From assembly GCA_002937505.1 (NCBI GenBank), contig PTJY01000003.1:1-64000 (forward strand): 64,000 bases of DNA. The letters run 5' to 3'. The first letter of the stretch is position 1; each line of letters begins with the position of its first letter. Positions 18,440-27,928 of this stretch are shown piece after piece. The stretch is from Alphaproteobacteria bacterium MarineAlpha12_Bin1. Its GTDB lineage: Bacteria > Pseudomonadota > Alphaproteobacteria > UBA6615. The translations under genes and the position numbers were made by a program. The notes below the pieces were generated by a model. The model saw only the letters and a list, made by a program, of their open reading frames with translations, ran no database searches and was not told the origin of the DNA.

Positions 18440-19999
18440 CTAGATAGGTAGCTCTGATGGCTTTTTTCGCCGCAACCAAATTACTACTAACAATCTGGTC
18501 AACATTATAGCAGTAAACATAGAACTAATTATTCCCATAGAAAGAGTTACAGCAAACCCTTTAATAGGACCTGTTCCAAAATTGAAAAGTAATAAAGCAG
18601 CTATCAATGTAGTAATATTAGAGTCCAAAATAGTTGTTAGAGCTCTTTTATAGCCTGAATCGATAGATGAAATGGGCGTTCTTCCATTCCTGGATTCTTC
18701 TTTAATTCTTTCTAAAATCAAGACATTGGCATCTACAGCCATCCCAATAGTTAGCACAATACCAGCAATTCCAGGCAAAGTTAGTGTAGCACCAAGGACT
18801 GATAACAAAGCAAAAATCAAGGCTAGATTAATCACTAACGCAAGAGAAGCCATGAAACCGAAAAGCCCATAACTAGCTACCATAAAAACAACTACAGCTA
18901 CAAATCCAACCAAGCTTGCTATTTTTCCCGCAGAAATTGAATCAGCTCCCAATCCAGGTCCAACGGTACGCTCTTCAAGTATTGTTAATGGAGCAGGCAA
19001 TGCCCCTGCTCTTAGGACAAGAGCTAAATCTACGGTCTGTTGAACTGTGAACCTGCCAGTGATTATGCCGCTACCACCAAGTATCGGCGATTGGATGTTA
19101 GGAGCACTCACCACCTTGTTATCTAAAACAATTGCAAGCCTTCGATTTACATTTTCTGTAGTCACTTTGCCAAAGGTTTTGCCGCCCTGCGCATCAAACC
19201 TAAAGGAGACTATCGGTTGTCCATCTTGAAAACTCGCTTGTGCATCTACTAATCTTTCACCGGTAACTACAATTTCCTTGCGAACAACGTATGGAACTTT
19301 TACCTCTTTATCATCCTCATATAGAAGCAAGGAACCTGAAGGCAAAACACCCTTGTTTACTGCAGCACTGACATCAGCCTCTTCATTAACCAGGTGAAAA
19401 TTCAGTTTTGCTGTCTGTCCTAGCAAGCGTTTAATTCTTTCTGGATCTTTAATTCCAGGCATTTGTACTATTATACGCTCTGAACCCTGCTGTTGTATGA
19501 TTGGTTCTGAGACACCTGTTTCATCAACACGCCTCCTAACCACTTCAATGGATTGCTCTATAGCTCTTTGACGTCTTGTTTTAAGCGCTTCCTCAGTAAA
19601 TCTTACTACAATATTATTTCCGCTAGCAGCAACACTTAAATCTCTATCAATAGTCGTTAACCTTTTTAAGGCAGTCTCTTTCTGGTCCTTTTTTACGCCT
19701 CGAACAATAATATCTGTTCCCTCTACCCTTATGCCTCCGGTGTAATTAATGCGGGGCTTACGTCGGCGTAATTCTCGGCGCACCTCTGACTCAAATGATT
19801 CCAGTGTAGTTTTTATTACCTCATCAACTTCAACTTCAAGAAGTAGATGGGCACCACCTTGTAAATCTAAACCTAGTTTTACCTTAGATTGAGGAAGAAC
19901 CCCAATTTGTGATGAAAAAAAGTTAGGTATTGAGAACAGTAAGCCCCATACACAAACCAAAATTGTAATAGCGATAGTCCAACGGGGATAATTAATCAT
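18440..19999 (-). CDS. secD: Protein translocase subunit SecD
   Basis: RND-type export motor subunit, 519 residues. An N-terminal helix (WTIAITILVCVWGLLF) precedes LGLDLQGGAHLLLEV, the D1 motif, and the large periplasmic P1 region with head domain (RRVDETGVSEPIIQQQG). The C-terminal half holds five helices with GIVLTIGMAVDANVLILERIKEE, the proton-pathway motif. Length is typical for alphaproteobacterial SecD. Located between yajC and secF on the minus strand; all three are presumably one transcript. Confidence 0.97.
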   Translation of the reverse strand: MINYPRWTIAITILVCVWGLLFSIPNFFSSQIGVLPQSKVKLGLDLQGGAHLLLEVEVDEVIKTTLESFESEVRRELRRRKPRINYTGGIRVEGTDIIVRGVKKDQKETALKRLTTIDRDLSVAASGNNIVVRFTEEALKTRRQRAIEQSIEVVRRRVDETGVSEPIIQQQGSERIIVQMPGIKDPERIKRLLGQTAKLNFHLVNEEADVSAAVNKGVLPSGSLLLYEDDKEVKVPYVVRKEIVVTGERLVDAQASFQDGQPIVSFRFDAQGGKTFGKVTTENVNRRLAIVLDNKVVSAPNIQSPILGGSGIITGRFTVQQTVDLALVLRAGALPAPLTILEERTVGPGLGADSISAGKIASLVGFVAVVVFMVASYGLFGFMASLALVINLALIFALLSVLGATLTLPGIAGIVLTIGMAVDANVLILERIKEESRNGRTPISSIDSGYKRALTTILDSNITTLIAALLLFNFGTGPIKGFAVTLSMGIISSMFTAIMLTRLLVVIWLRRKKPSELPI

Positions 20000-20020
20000 T
20001 CTCTGCCATTTGGTAGTTTA

Positions 20021-20458
20021 TTACTTCCGTGGCCCTAGGCCACCGAAAAGTCCGCCTAACAAACCACCAGACTTATTCTCTGATGGTCCTACGACTGTAG
20101 GCCCACTGGATGACTGAGAACCTCCTGAACTGGAGGACGGATCAGAGCGATTTAAAACATCAGACAAAGTACTACGTAAAACATTAACCTTGACGCCATC
20201 AGCAACTTCAATAACCAACTCATCATTTTCCTTGATTCTAGTTACTGTGCCAATTATTCCGCCTCCAGTTAAAACTCTATCACCGCGCTTAACCATATTA
20301 AGCATTTCTCGATGCTGTTTAACCTTCTTTTGTTGTGGACGGATTAGTAAAAAATAAAAAACAACAAATATTAAAATAATTGGAAGGAAAGCGCCTAGGC
20401 CACCACCGCCTTCTGCACCACCTAAGAAACTTTGTGCATGTGCCAGTGAAATAAACAT
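20021..20458 (-). CDS. yajC: Preprotein translocase subunit YajC
   Basis: Small single-span membrane protein associated with SecDF. The core FLPIILIFVVFYFLLIRPQQKK and the following KQHREMLNMVKRGDRVLTGGGIIGTV block are diagnostic. The C-terminal third is a Ser/Gly-rich low-complexity tail (SSSGGSQSS…GGLLGGLFGG). The track begins 18 codons earlier at 20512, but ATG 20458 follows GGAGG at a suitable distance and gives MFISLAHAQSFLGG; I use that start (145 residues). First gene of yajC-secD-secF. Confidence 0.94.
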   Translation of the reverse strand: MFISLAHAQSFLGGAEGGGGLGAFLPIILIFVVFYFLLIRPQQKKVKQHREMLNMVKRGDRVLTGGGIIGTVTRIKENDELVIEVADGVKVNVLRSTLSDVLNRSDPSSSSGGSQSSSGPTVVGPSENKSGGLLGGLFGGLGPRK

Positions 20459-20541
20459 TATGAGGCCTCCATTTTTAAAATTAAAAAACCCTAAGTTAGC
20501 GCTAGCTAACACAATAGCTGAAAAACAATCTCTTGAATTCA

Positions 20542-20563
20542 GTTTATATATATATATATAAAC
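20542..20563. repeat. (TA)n palindrome upstream of yajC
   Basis: GTTTATATATATATATATAAAC is a perfect 22-bp palindrome with a TA dinucleotide core, 84 bp upstream of the yajC ATG. It is an easily melted sequence in the yajC promoter region and prone to slippage. Confidence 0.7.
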
Positions 20564-20654
20564 AAGATAACACTAGTTTATACTGTCTTACCGACCAGCA
20601 GTCTTTCCGTCAATCCGCTACTGTACCCAATCTTTAAATCTATAACATACATTG

Positions 20655-20680
20655 ACCTAGACTAGCATGGAGGTCTAGGT
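20655..20680. other. 8-bp inverted repeat in the yajC/DUF815 divergent region
   Basis: ACCTAGAC and GTCTAGGT are separated by 10 bases, 44 bp upstream of the DUF815 ATG. The spacing and symmetry would suit a dimeric regulator or a leader hairpin. No T run follows. Confidence 0.4.
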
Positions 20681-20724
20681 TCAAAAACAAACTACCAGGT
20701 AACAACATTTATAGTGATTGATTA

Positions 20725-21597
20725 ATGAAAGACCAGGATTTAAGCCCATTTCTGAAGCGTATTGCTGACGCGTTGGAGAGAGTGGCTCCAAAAGATAAAA
20801 AGAACTCTGACTTAAATACGTCGGATGCGTTTGTTTGGCATGCCGATCAGGAAAACAAAAATGGTTGGCTGGAGCCAGTAGAAAAGGTGAATAGACTTCC
20901 ATTGAATCTACTTCAAGGAATAGATCGCCAAGCAGATTTGCTATTAGACAACACGAAAAGGTTTGCGGACGGATTACCAGCCAATAATGCTCTTTTATGG
21001 GGTGCTCGAGGAACAGGTAAATCTAGTTTAGTGAAGTCAGTGCATGCATTGATTAATGAGAAAAACCCTAGCAAACTTGGCCTCGTGGAAATTCACCGTG
21101 AAGACATCCACTCACTTCCAACATTGTTAACAATATTAAGAAGACATGATCGTCGAATAATTTTATTCTGCGATGACCTTAGTTTCGACGATGCTGACAC
21201 GAGCTATAAATCCCTAAAAGCAGTACTTGAAGGAGGAATAGAAGGGCGCCCAGAGAATGTTCTTTTTTATGCAACCTCGAACCGCCGACACCTATTGCCT
21301 CGTGACATGATAGAAAACGAACGTTCGACAGCGATAAACCCCTCTGAAGCAGTAGAAGAAAAAGTTTCACTTTCAGATCGCTTTGGACTTTGGTTGGGAT
21401 TTCATCATACAGACCAAGAAACTTATTTCTCAATGGTAGACGCCTACGCTATTCATTTTGGATTGGAAGTTGATCAAGAAGTGTTGCATTCTGAAGCAAA
21501 AGAATGGTCGGTTACAAGAGGGGCTAGATCAGGAAGGGTTGCTTGGCAATACATACAAGACCTCGCGGGACGCCTCGAAAAAAAATTAAAACCATGA
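20725..21597 (+). CDS. DUF815 family AAA ATPase
   Basis: 290-residue P-loop ATPase of the DUF815 family. Walker A WGARGTGKSSLVK is at about residues 91-103 and the Walker B-like LFCDDLSFDDAD follows at about 150. A sensor-type ATSNRRHLLPRDM and the DRFGLWLGFH segment are typical of this family. The cellular role is not established; gene position beside yajC-secDF recurs in Alphaproteobacteria, but this is only context. It is divergent from yajC and convergent with the nlpD-like gene. Confidence 0.88.
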   Translation: MKDQDLSPFLKRIADALERVAPKDKKNSDLNTSDAFVWHADQENKNGWLEPVEKVNRLPLNLLQGIDRQADLLLDNTKRFADGLPANNALLWGARGTGKSSLVKSVHALINEKNPSKLGLVEIHREDIHSLPTLLTILRRHDRRIILFCDDLSFDDADTSYKSLKAVLEGGIEGRPENVLFYATSNRRHLLPRDMIENERSTAINPSEAVEEKVSLSDRFGLWLGFHHTDQETYFSMVDAYAIHFGLEVDQEVLHSEAKEWSVTRGARSGRVAWQYIQDLAGRLEKKLKP

Positions 21598-21654
21598 TAT
21601 TGTCACTTATATAATCATAAAGAATGGTTCACTTTCACGATTCATTACAAGTTA

Positions 21655-22656
21655 TCAACTAGGCAGAAACTTGCGTGGATCAACTGCTTCACTACCGCGC
21701 CGGATTTCAAAATGCAACTGAGGCACATCTATACCACCGGTCTTTCCTACTCGCGCTACGACTTGTCCACGAGTAACTAAATCTCCTCGACCAACTAGAA
21801 GCTTATTTGCGTGTGCATATGCAGTTATCAAGCCTCCAGAATGCTTGATTAGCAATAGGTTTCCAAACCCTCTTATTTGATTTCCAGCGTAAGCTACTAC
21901 TCCATTATCAGCTGCTAGCACAGGAGCTCCAATAGGAGCCGCTATATTTAAACCATCATTTTGAAGAGCAGAACCTTTGCTTCCAAATTTAGAAAGAATT
22001 CTACCATCCACAGGCCAAATAAAGCCTTTATTATCTCTCTTAGGAGGATTCAGGCCCATTTTCAATTCTGGTTTTGGAATAGGAAAAGCTCTAACAGATG
22101 GATGCTCATTTATATCTTCACCGTAAGCTTCTAACTGATCGATCGTTACGCCCGTTTTATCAACGATCTGTTTCTCTCTGGTTTTATGTAAAAACTTATT
22201 TCTTGAATCGTATGGTAAGTAGAGCTTTTGTCCAACAAAAATAGTATATGGGGGCCTAAATTTGTTTACTCTCGCCAATGATGACATATCCACCCCATAC
22301 ATTCGTGAAATAGCATATAAGGTGTCCCCTGACCTCACTATATGTGCTTTTTCATTTGGCAAATAAATCACCTGCCCACGTGAAAGAACGTAGGGAGGAC
22401 GAATTCTATTGATCTCAATTATTTTTCTCAAGGGCACATTATACTTTTCAGAAATTTCGTAGAGTGTTTCGTTCGCTTGGACTGTATAAATTTTTGATCT
22501 GCTGAAGCTTTTACCGCTTTTACCATAACTTTTGTCACTTACATGTACCGGGCCTTGATAAGAGCTACAAGAAGCAACTAATAAAAAACAAAAGAATACA
22601 CAGACAAATAATAATTTATCAAAAATGACTTCCTGATTATATTTGCATATGCGCAT
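21655..22656 (-). CDS. NlpD-like LysM/M23 lipoprotein, murein hydrolase activator
   Basis: Predicted lipoprotein, 333 residues: an N-terminal hydrophobic segment ends in the lipobox LLVASC; two LysM peptidoglycan-binding repeats follow (YTVQANETLYEISEKY, HIVRSGDTLYAISRMY); the C-terminal third is an M23/LytM domain. In that domain the catalytic HxGxD position reads DGLNIA and the last motif is LHFE, so the zinc ligands are incomplete, as in E. coli NlpD, which activates amidases rather than cutting itself. Its start overlaps the pcm stop (TAATG). The order surE-pcm-nlpD is the same as in E. coli. Confidence 0.92.
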   Translation of the reverse strand: MRICKYNQEVIFDKLLFVCVFFCFLLVASCSSYQGPVHVSDKSYGKSGKSFSRSKIYTVQANETLYEISEKYNVPLRKIIEINRIRPPYVLSRGQVIYLPNEKAHIVRSGDTLYAISRMYGVDMSSLARVNKFRPPYTIFVGQKLYLPYDSRNKFLHKTREKQIVDKTGVTIDQLEAYGEDINEHPSVRAFPIPKPELKMGLNPPKRDNKGFIWPVDGRILSKFGSKGSALQNDGLNIAAPIGAPVLAADNGVVAYAGNQIRGFGNLLLIKHSGGLITAYAHANKLLVGRGDLVTRGQVVARVGKTGGIDVPQLHFEIRRGSEAVDPRKFLPS

Positions 22657-23303
22657 TAGGCGCTCTTATCTCTAGCCAATCCAGGTAAAAGGGGAACAAA
22701 ACGCACCTCAATTAAATCCTGTGTTTCAAAACCACTATCTGTACGTGATATTTTCTTCAAGACTTGTTTCCTATCAACTCCACTAACAGGAAGTATCATA
22801 ATGCCTCCTATAGCCAGTTGCTCCAATAAATTTTGTGGAATTTCACTTGAGGCAGCGGAAACACTTATCCGATCGAATGGTGCCTGTTCAGGCCAACCTT
22901 TCATCCCATCTCCTGCTCGGGTGCTAATGTTATGTAATTGTAGCTCACTAAATTTTTGTTCTGCATTAGCTAAAAGAGGACGATGTCGTTCAACTGTATA
23001 AACCCTTCTGCAAAGATACGATAAAACAGAACAATGATAGCCTGAACCGGTTCCAATCTCTAAAACCTTCAAGGTTTTATTTAGCTCAAGTGACGCCACC
23101 ATAAATGCCACAATATAAGGTTGGCTTAATGTCTGCCCATAACCAATTGGCAGAGCAGTGTCCTCATATGATTGATCTCTGAATGGTTCAGGTACAAATA
23201 GTTCACGTGGGACTCTTTCAACTGCAGACAACACAGAAATATCAGTAATCCCTGCACTTCGAAGTGATAAAATTAAGCGTGCTCTATTAGCCGGTGTTGT
23301 CAT
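22656..23303 (-). CDS. pcm: Protein-L-isoaspartate O-methyltransferase
   Basis: SAM-dependent methyltransferase that repairs damaged proteins by methylating L-isoaspartyl residues. 215 residues; the SAM-binding motif LEIGTGSGYHCSVL is near residue 80 and the family sequence SYEDTALPIGYGQTLSQPYIVA precedes it, with ERVPRELFVPE at the N-terminus. It overlaps the end of surE by 17 bases and the start of the nlpD-like gene by one, so translation is probably coupled along the set. Confidence 0.95.
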   Translation of the reverse strand: MTTPANRARLILSLRSAGITDISVLSAVERVPRELFVPEPFRDQSYEDTALPIGYGQTLSQPYIVAFMVASLELNKTLKVLEIGTGSGYHCSVLSYLCRRVYTVERHRPLLANAEQKFSELQLHNISTRAGDGMKGWPEQAPFDRISVSAASSEIPQNLLEQLAIGGIMILPVSGVDRKQVLKKISRTDSGFETQDLIEVRFVPLLPGLARDKSA

Positions 23304-24102
23304 AAGTCTTTTGATTGAATATCGCAGCCAGCGACTTCATTGCACTATAATTTGTAAAATCTAAATCTATTGGAGTTACAGAAATTTTTCCATTTTCGAC
23401 TGCAGAAATATCCGTACCCTTTTTTCCTGGTTGCTGCTCAGGTAAACTACCAATCCAGTAATATCTACCACCTAATGGATGCACCTGTTCAACTAAAGAA
23501 TCTCCCATATTTCTTTGCCCCATGCTAGTTACCTCAATACCTTTAACATCATTTGGTTCAAGATTTGGTAGATTTACATTAATGAACGTTCTCTTCGGCC
23601 AACCTTTTCTCAATAAACCACGCAAAATATTAGGTATGTAAAACTCTGACGTTGACCAAGGTACATCCTTCTTTTGAATGTTAATTTGCTGGCTAACTGC
23701 AATCGCGGGTACTCCCAAAAGCGTCGCCTCCATCGCAGCTGCACACGTTCCAGAGTAAGATACAAACTCCCCTAGATTACTTCCACGGTTTACTCCTGAA
23801 AGGACTATATCTGGTTTATGTTTTTTCAATAATTGATGAATCCCCATAAGCACACTATCCGAAGGCGTACCCTCCACCGCATAACGACGACTTGATATTT
23901 TCTTCAGCCAGAGAGGTTCTCTTAACGATAATGAATGACCAGATCCGCTTTGTTCGGTCATCGGCGCACATATCCATACATCTGAAGATATCTCTTTAGC
24001 TATGCGTTGCATTATTTTAATACCTGGAGCGCTTACACCATCATCATTAGAAATTAATATACGTAATTTATCCAATCGCTCAGGAAACTTATACATTGCC
24101 AT
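23287..24102 (-). CDS. surE: 5'/3'-nucleotidase SurE
   Basis: Metal-dependent phosphatase acting on nucleoside 5'- and 3'-monophosphates, associated with stress survival. The metal-binding RILISNDDGVSAPG lies near the N-terminus and SGVNRGSNLGEFVSYSGTCAAAMEA is the family core. The track starts at TTG 24105; the next codon, ATG 24102, lies 6 bases after AGAGG and is preferred. It overlaps the 3' end of serS by about 14 bases and the 5' end of pcm by 17. Confidence 0.95.
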   Translation of the reverse strand: MAMYKFPERLDKLRILISNDDGVSAPGIKIMQRIAKEISSDVWICAPMTEQSGSGHSLSLREPLWLKKISSRRYAVEGTPSDSVLMGIHQLLKKHKPDIVLSGVNRGSNLGEFVSYSGTCAAAMEATLLGVPAIAVSQQINIQKKDVPWSTSEFYIPNILRGLLRKGWPKRTFINVNLPNLEPNDVKGIEVTSMGQRNMGDSLVEQVHPLGGRYYWIGSLPEQQPGKKGTDISAVENGKISVTPIDLDFTNYSAMKSLAAIFNQKTYDNTG

Positions 24103-25375
24103 CAATTACCTCTAAACCATTCATATAAGGGCGCAGTGCGCTTGGTATAATTACTGTGCCATCTTCACATTGATAGTTTTCAAGAATAGCTATTAAAGCC
24201 CGACCGATTGCTACGCCAGACCCATTTAGAGTATGAACATGCTCTAAACCCTTTTTGTCTCCGTCTATACGAAAACGGGTCTTCATTCTTCTCGCTTGAA
24301 ATTCACCCGTGTTAGAACAGCTAGAAATCTCACGGTACTTGTTTTCACCTGGCAACCAAACTTCTATATCATAAGTCTTAGTTGAAGCAAAACCAGTGTC
24401 ACCACTACACAATAACATAACCCTATAGGGTAACTCGAGACGTTGCATCACCGATTCTGCACAATTTGTCATACGTTCAAGTTCGTCAGCTGATTTTTCT
24501 GGATGAACTATAGAGACGAGTTCCACTTTATAAAATTGATGCTGGCGAAGCATTCCCCGCGTATCTCTGCCAGACGCGCCTGCCTCTGATCTAAAGCAAG
24601 AGGTATGTGCTGTAACCCTTATAGGCAACTCTGAATCAGAAAGAATATTGTTAGAAAAGATATTAGTTAGTGGGACTTCTGCTGTTGGAATCAACCAATA
24701 ATCTTCATCAGTCCTAAATAAGTCCTCAGAAAACTTTGGTAATTGGCCTGTCCCGTATAAGGCTCCATCCCTAACAAGCAATGGAGGGCTTACCTCAGTA
24801 TAACCTCCATCATTTACGTGGATATCAAGCATAAATTGAGCCAATGCTCTTTCTAATCGAGCTAACAATCCTTTTAGAATAACAAATCGTGATCCGCTTA
24901 TTTTTGAAGCACTATCAAAATCCATCATACTCAAGTTTTCACCTATTTCGAAGTGTTGCAAAGGTTTGTAAGAAAATTCAGGTAGAGCACCCCAAGTACG
25001 TAATTCTACGTTACTATGTTCTGAATTACCTTCCGGAATATCAGAAGATAGCACATTAGGTAGCACTTCTAGCAAAGATTGTAATTTCGCAGACAAGTCA
25101 CGTTCTAACTGTTCCATATCCTGTATTTTATTTTTTAAAAGCCCAATTTCATCTTTTAAGGCCTCCGCTTCATTATCTAAACCATTGGAAATTGCCTCTC
25201 CAATCTTTTTAGAAGCTTCATTTCTACGACCCTGGGATTCTTGTAACTCTGTCTGTAAAGCTCTGCGCTCTAAATCAATTTCTATAATTTTAGCTGACGC
25301 GCGAGCAATTCCTCTTTTAGAAAGGCTATCATCCAGTAAACTCGGGTTTTCTCTAATCCATTTAAGATCAAACAT
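24089..25375 (-). CDS. serS: Seryl-tRNA synthetase
   Basis: Class II aminoacyl-tRNA synthetase, 428 residues, charging serine (and tRNA-Sec where present). The N-terminal ~110 residues are the two-helix coiled-coil arm that grips the tRNA long variable arm. The catalytic part shows motif 2, FRSEAGASGRDTRGMLRQHQF, and motif 3, GSGVAIGRALIAILENYQ, plus TAEVPLTN for serine recognition. Placed between tatC and surE, as in many Alphaproteobacteria. Confidence 0.97.
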   Translation of the reverse strand: MFDLKWIRENPSLLDDSLSKRGIARASAKIIEIDLERRALQTELQESQGRRNEASKKIGEAISNGLDNEAEALKDEIGLLKNKIQDMEQLERDLSAKLQSLLEVLPNVLSSDIPEGNSEHSNVELRTWGALPEFSYKPLQHFEIGENLSMMDFDSASKISGSRFVILKGLLARLERALAQFMLDIHVNDGGYTEVSPPLLVRDGALYGTGQLPKFSEDLFRTDEDYWLIPTAEVPLTNIFSNNILSDSELPIRVTAHTSCFRSEAGASGRDTRGMLRQHQFYKVELVSIVHPEKSADELERMTNCAESVMQRLELPYRVMLLCSGDTGFASTKTYDIEVWLPGENKYREISSCSNTGEFQARRMKTRFRIDGDKKGLEHVHTLNGSGVAIGRALIAILENYQCEDGTVIIPSALRPYMNGLEVIDGNV

Positions 25376-25462
25376 ATTTCTTCGTGTCGCTTTTATAAGA
25401 AAACGTTATAGAAATGATTTCGAATAGCGTCCAGTAATAGTTAACTAAAAAAACACTTAATT

Positions 25463-26272
25463 TCACGTTTCTTCAGCTTCTTCGGTTTGAATACTCTTCA
25501 TCATCTTAGAGGCAATGAAAATTGAGGCTTCATAAAGCATGATGATTGGCAGTGCTAAGGCGAGCTGGCTCAAAGGGTCAGGAGGAGTGAGTATCGCCGC
25601 CGCAACAAAAGCAACAACTATGGCATAGCGTCTTTTTTTTCTCAGACCATCAGGACTCGTTATGCCAACTTTGACTAATATAAGAAGAACTATAGGTAGT
25701 TCAAAACTAAGACCAAAAGCAAATATCAGCCTCATAACCAAAGAGAGGTATTCGTTCACTTTTGGCACTAGAGAAATTGCCATTGATCCCTCACCGGCAA
25801 GTTGTTCAAAACTAGCAAAAAACTCCCATGCTACCGGCAAAAGAATATAATAAACAAAAACTCCTCCAGCAAAAAAAAGTACTGGTGTTGCTATTAGAAA
25901 CGGAAGAAAAGCTTTCTTCTCCTTCTTAAATAAGCCGGGAGCAACAAAAAACCATATCTGGGTAGCAAAAACAGGAAAAGCTAGAAACGCAGCAGCAAAA
26001 AACGCGACCTTTATCTCGGTAAAGAATTTTTCAGTAAGAGCCGTATAAATAAGTTGCCTGCCTGCTTGACCGTCCCATACAGCAGCTAATGGCTCGACCA
26101 AAAAATTAAAAAAAACGCCGGCAAAATAAAAACAAACAAAGAATAAGATCAGAAAAGCTATGACAGACCACAGTAATCTTTTACGTAGCTCCGTCAAATG
26201 ATCAACAAGAGGCATACGACTCTTCTCTATATCATCATTCTCAGGAATTTCATCTGCTACTTCATCAACCAT
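25463..26272 (-). CDS. tatC: Sec-independent translocase subunit TatC
   Basis: Polytopic membrane receptor that recognises twin-arginine signal peptides of folded proteins. 269 residues with six helices. The N-terminal MPLVDHLTELRKRLLWSV is the TatC signature, and FVAPGLFKKEKKAFLPF precedes helix 3. The ATG overlaps the tatB stop (TAATG). The order tatA-tatB-tatC is complete on the minus strand. Confidence 0.97.
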   Translation of the reverse strand: MVDEVADEIPENDDIEKSRMPLVDHLTELRKRLLWSVIAFLILFFVCFYFAGVFFNFLVEPLAAVWDGQAGRQLIYTALTEKFFTEIKVAFFAAAFLAFPVFATQIWFFVAPGLFKKEKKAFLPFLIATPVLFFAGGVFVYYILLPVAWEFFASFEQLAGEGSMAISLVPKVNEYLSLVMRLIFAFGLSFELPIVLLILVKVGITSPDGLRKKRRYAIVVAFVAAAILTPPDPLSQLALALPIIMLYEASIFIASKMMKSIQTEEAEET

Positions 26273-26697
26273 TAGTTTGCACCAGGCGTGGTGTTAGCAG
26301 AATTGTTTGTCTGACCTTCATTTTCAGAGATATTATCAACGTTATCCGTTTCTTGTATTTCCTCAGAATCTAGTTCTGATGCATCTGGATCGTTTTCTAG
26401 TTTCAGAGACTGTTCAACTGGATCTAGAATAAAATCACCAGATTCCATTTCCTTTATATTGTCTAAAGCAGCCTTTGGATCATAGCTAATAATATCATCA
26501 ACACTTTTCTTAGCCTCATCAATGCCAGATTCTCTAGCTATACTTTCGAGGCCATCCTGAAATTCTGAAGCAAGTCCTCTCATTTTTCGGATAATTGTTG
26601 TCACTGTTCGAATAGCTGCGGGCAAGTCTTTTGGACCAATAACTATCAAACCCACTACCATGATCAGCATTAATTCCGGCCAACCTATATCGAACAT
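26272..26697 (-). CDS. tatB: Sec-independent translocase subunit TatB
   Basis: Single-span membrane protein forming the substrate receptor with TatC. Starts MFDIGWPELMLIMVVGLIVIGPKDLPAAIRT, with the glutamate in the membrane segment and GPKDLP hinge of TatB, followed by an amphipathic helix and an acidic, low-complexity cytoplasmic tail to residue 141. It lies 67 bp after tatA. Confidence 0.95.
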   Translation of the reverse strand: MFDIGWPELMLIMVVGLIVIGPKDLPAAIRTVTTIIRKMRGLASEFQDGLESIARESGIDEAKKSVDDIISYDPKAALDNIKEMESGDFILDPVEQSLKLENDPDASELDSEEIQETDNVDNISENEGQTNNSANTTPGAN

Positions 26698-26764
26698 ATC
26701 TTCTAGGCCCGGTTATAATTGAAAACGGAGTCCACCGGCTAATCCATAAATAGGCTTATGAAAT

Positions 26765-26998
26765 TTAGCTTTTGGCTGCTGTCTGGTCGTCTTTAGCGAC
26801 CGAGTCCGCAGGAGCAGAATCAGCCTCAATTTTTGTAGAATCATCTGAAGTGTCACCCTGTTCTTTCATATTGGACTTAAAGGACTTTATGCCTTTCGCA
26901 ACATCACCCATTAACGAAGGAATTTTACCCCTACCCCCAAAGAGAACTAGAACAACAACCAGTACGATTATCCAGTGCCATATCGAAAAAGTACCCAT
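26765..26998 (-). CDS. tatA: Sec-independent translocase subunit TatA
   Basis: Pore-forming subunit of the Tat system, 77 residues: [40 protein letters not shown] shows the membrane helix, the FG hinge and the amphipathic helix, then an acidic tail. First of tatABC. A 251-bp AT-rich gap separates it from scpB and is the likely place for a tatABC promoter. Confidence 0.96.
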   Translation of the reverse strand: MGTFSIWHWIIVLVVVLVLFGGRGKIPSLMGDVAKGIKSFKSNMKEQGDTSDDSTKIEADSAPADSVAKDDQTAAKS

Positions 26999-27249
26999 TG
27001 CTCAGACGCTCCAATTAATCGAAATCCAGTGTTAAAACAATATTGTAACAGTATTACAGAAAGAATTCCCAACCGCAACTTTCGAAGTTCTGCACTATAT
27101 CAAACAATATGTGCCATTTGGCAACCATTTAAAAAAACAACTTTAAAATAAACATAACCGATATTTATAAATTTATTTTTTTTAAATTACAATTTTATTA
27201 TTTTACCCTATACCTTCTATAAGAGTTTGTATAATCAACGAGTATCAAA

Positions 27250-27906
27250 TCACAACGGCTCTAGTTTGTCCTCATATTCCTCCGCCGACTCCTCTAAGGA
27301 CAAATAAGGTATGTCTTCTTGTTGAGATCGGGATGCATACACATCTACTGCTGGTCTAGTATCTAATACTCCAGCAGCCTTAAGTTCCTGTATTTCGGGC
27401 AGGTCCTGTATACTTTCTAAACCAAAATAGGAAAGAAAGTGATCACTTGTTTGCCAGGTGGTTGGCCTTCCCGGTGTGTTTCTTCTTCGTCCAGGTTTTA
27501 TCCAGCCTGCCTCTAATAGCACATCTAGGGTCCCTCTATTAACTGTAACACCTCTTATGCTTTCTATATCAGCTCGCGTTACCGGCTGATTATACGCAAT
27601 TATAGCCAAAGTCTCTTGAGCCGCCCTGGACAAACGCTTTTCTGAATTCCTTATTATCTCCAGACTGTCTGCTAAGTCAGGTGCTGTACGAAAAGTCCAT
27701 TTGTTACCTACCTTTACTAGATTCACACCTCTGGAAGAATACTGTTCGGACAACAAATGGATTAATTTTTTAAAATTAGCATCTTCCGGTAAGCGATCCG
27801 ATAATATGGACTCATCTATAGGCTCATTCGAGGCAAATATGATTGCTTCAAGTACCCTCAAATGTTCCTGGTCTTTTAAGTCTGTTAATTTAGGAGTTTC
27901 TTGCAC
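27250..27906 (-). CDS. scpB: Segregation and condensation protein B
   Basis: Winged-helix kleisin-interacting subunit of the SMC-ScpA-ScpB condensin, needed for chromosome compaction and segregation. 218 residues, with LRVLEAIIFASNEPI at the N-terminus and the conserved AQETLAIIAYNQPVTRADIESIRGV in the centre, then RRNTPGRPTTWQTSDHFLSYFGL. The GTG start is preceded by GGAGG. It lies 22 bp after scpA. Confidence 0.95.
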   Translation of the reverse strand: MQETPKLTDLKDQEHLRVLEAIIFASNEPIDESILSDRLPEDANFKKLIHLLSEQYSSRGVNLVKVGNKWTFRTAPDLADSLEIIRNSEKRLSRAAQETLAIIAYNQPVTRADIESIRGVTVNRGTLDVLLEAGWIKPGRRRNTPGRPTTWQTSDHFLSYFGLESIQDLPEIQELKAAGVLDTRPAVDVYASRSQQEDIPYLSLEESAEEYEDKLEPL

Positions 27907-27928
27907 GCACTGCCTCCAATCGGTTTAA

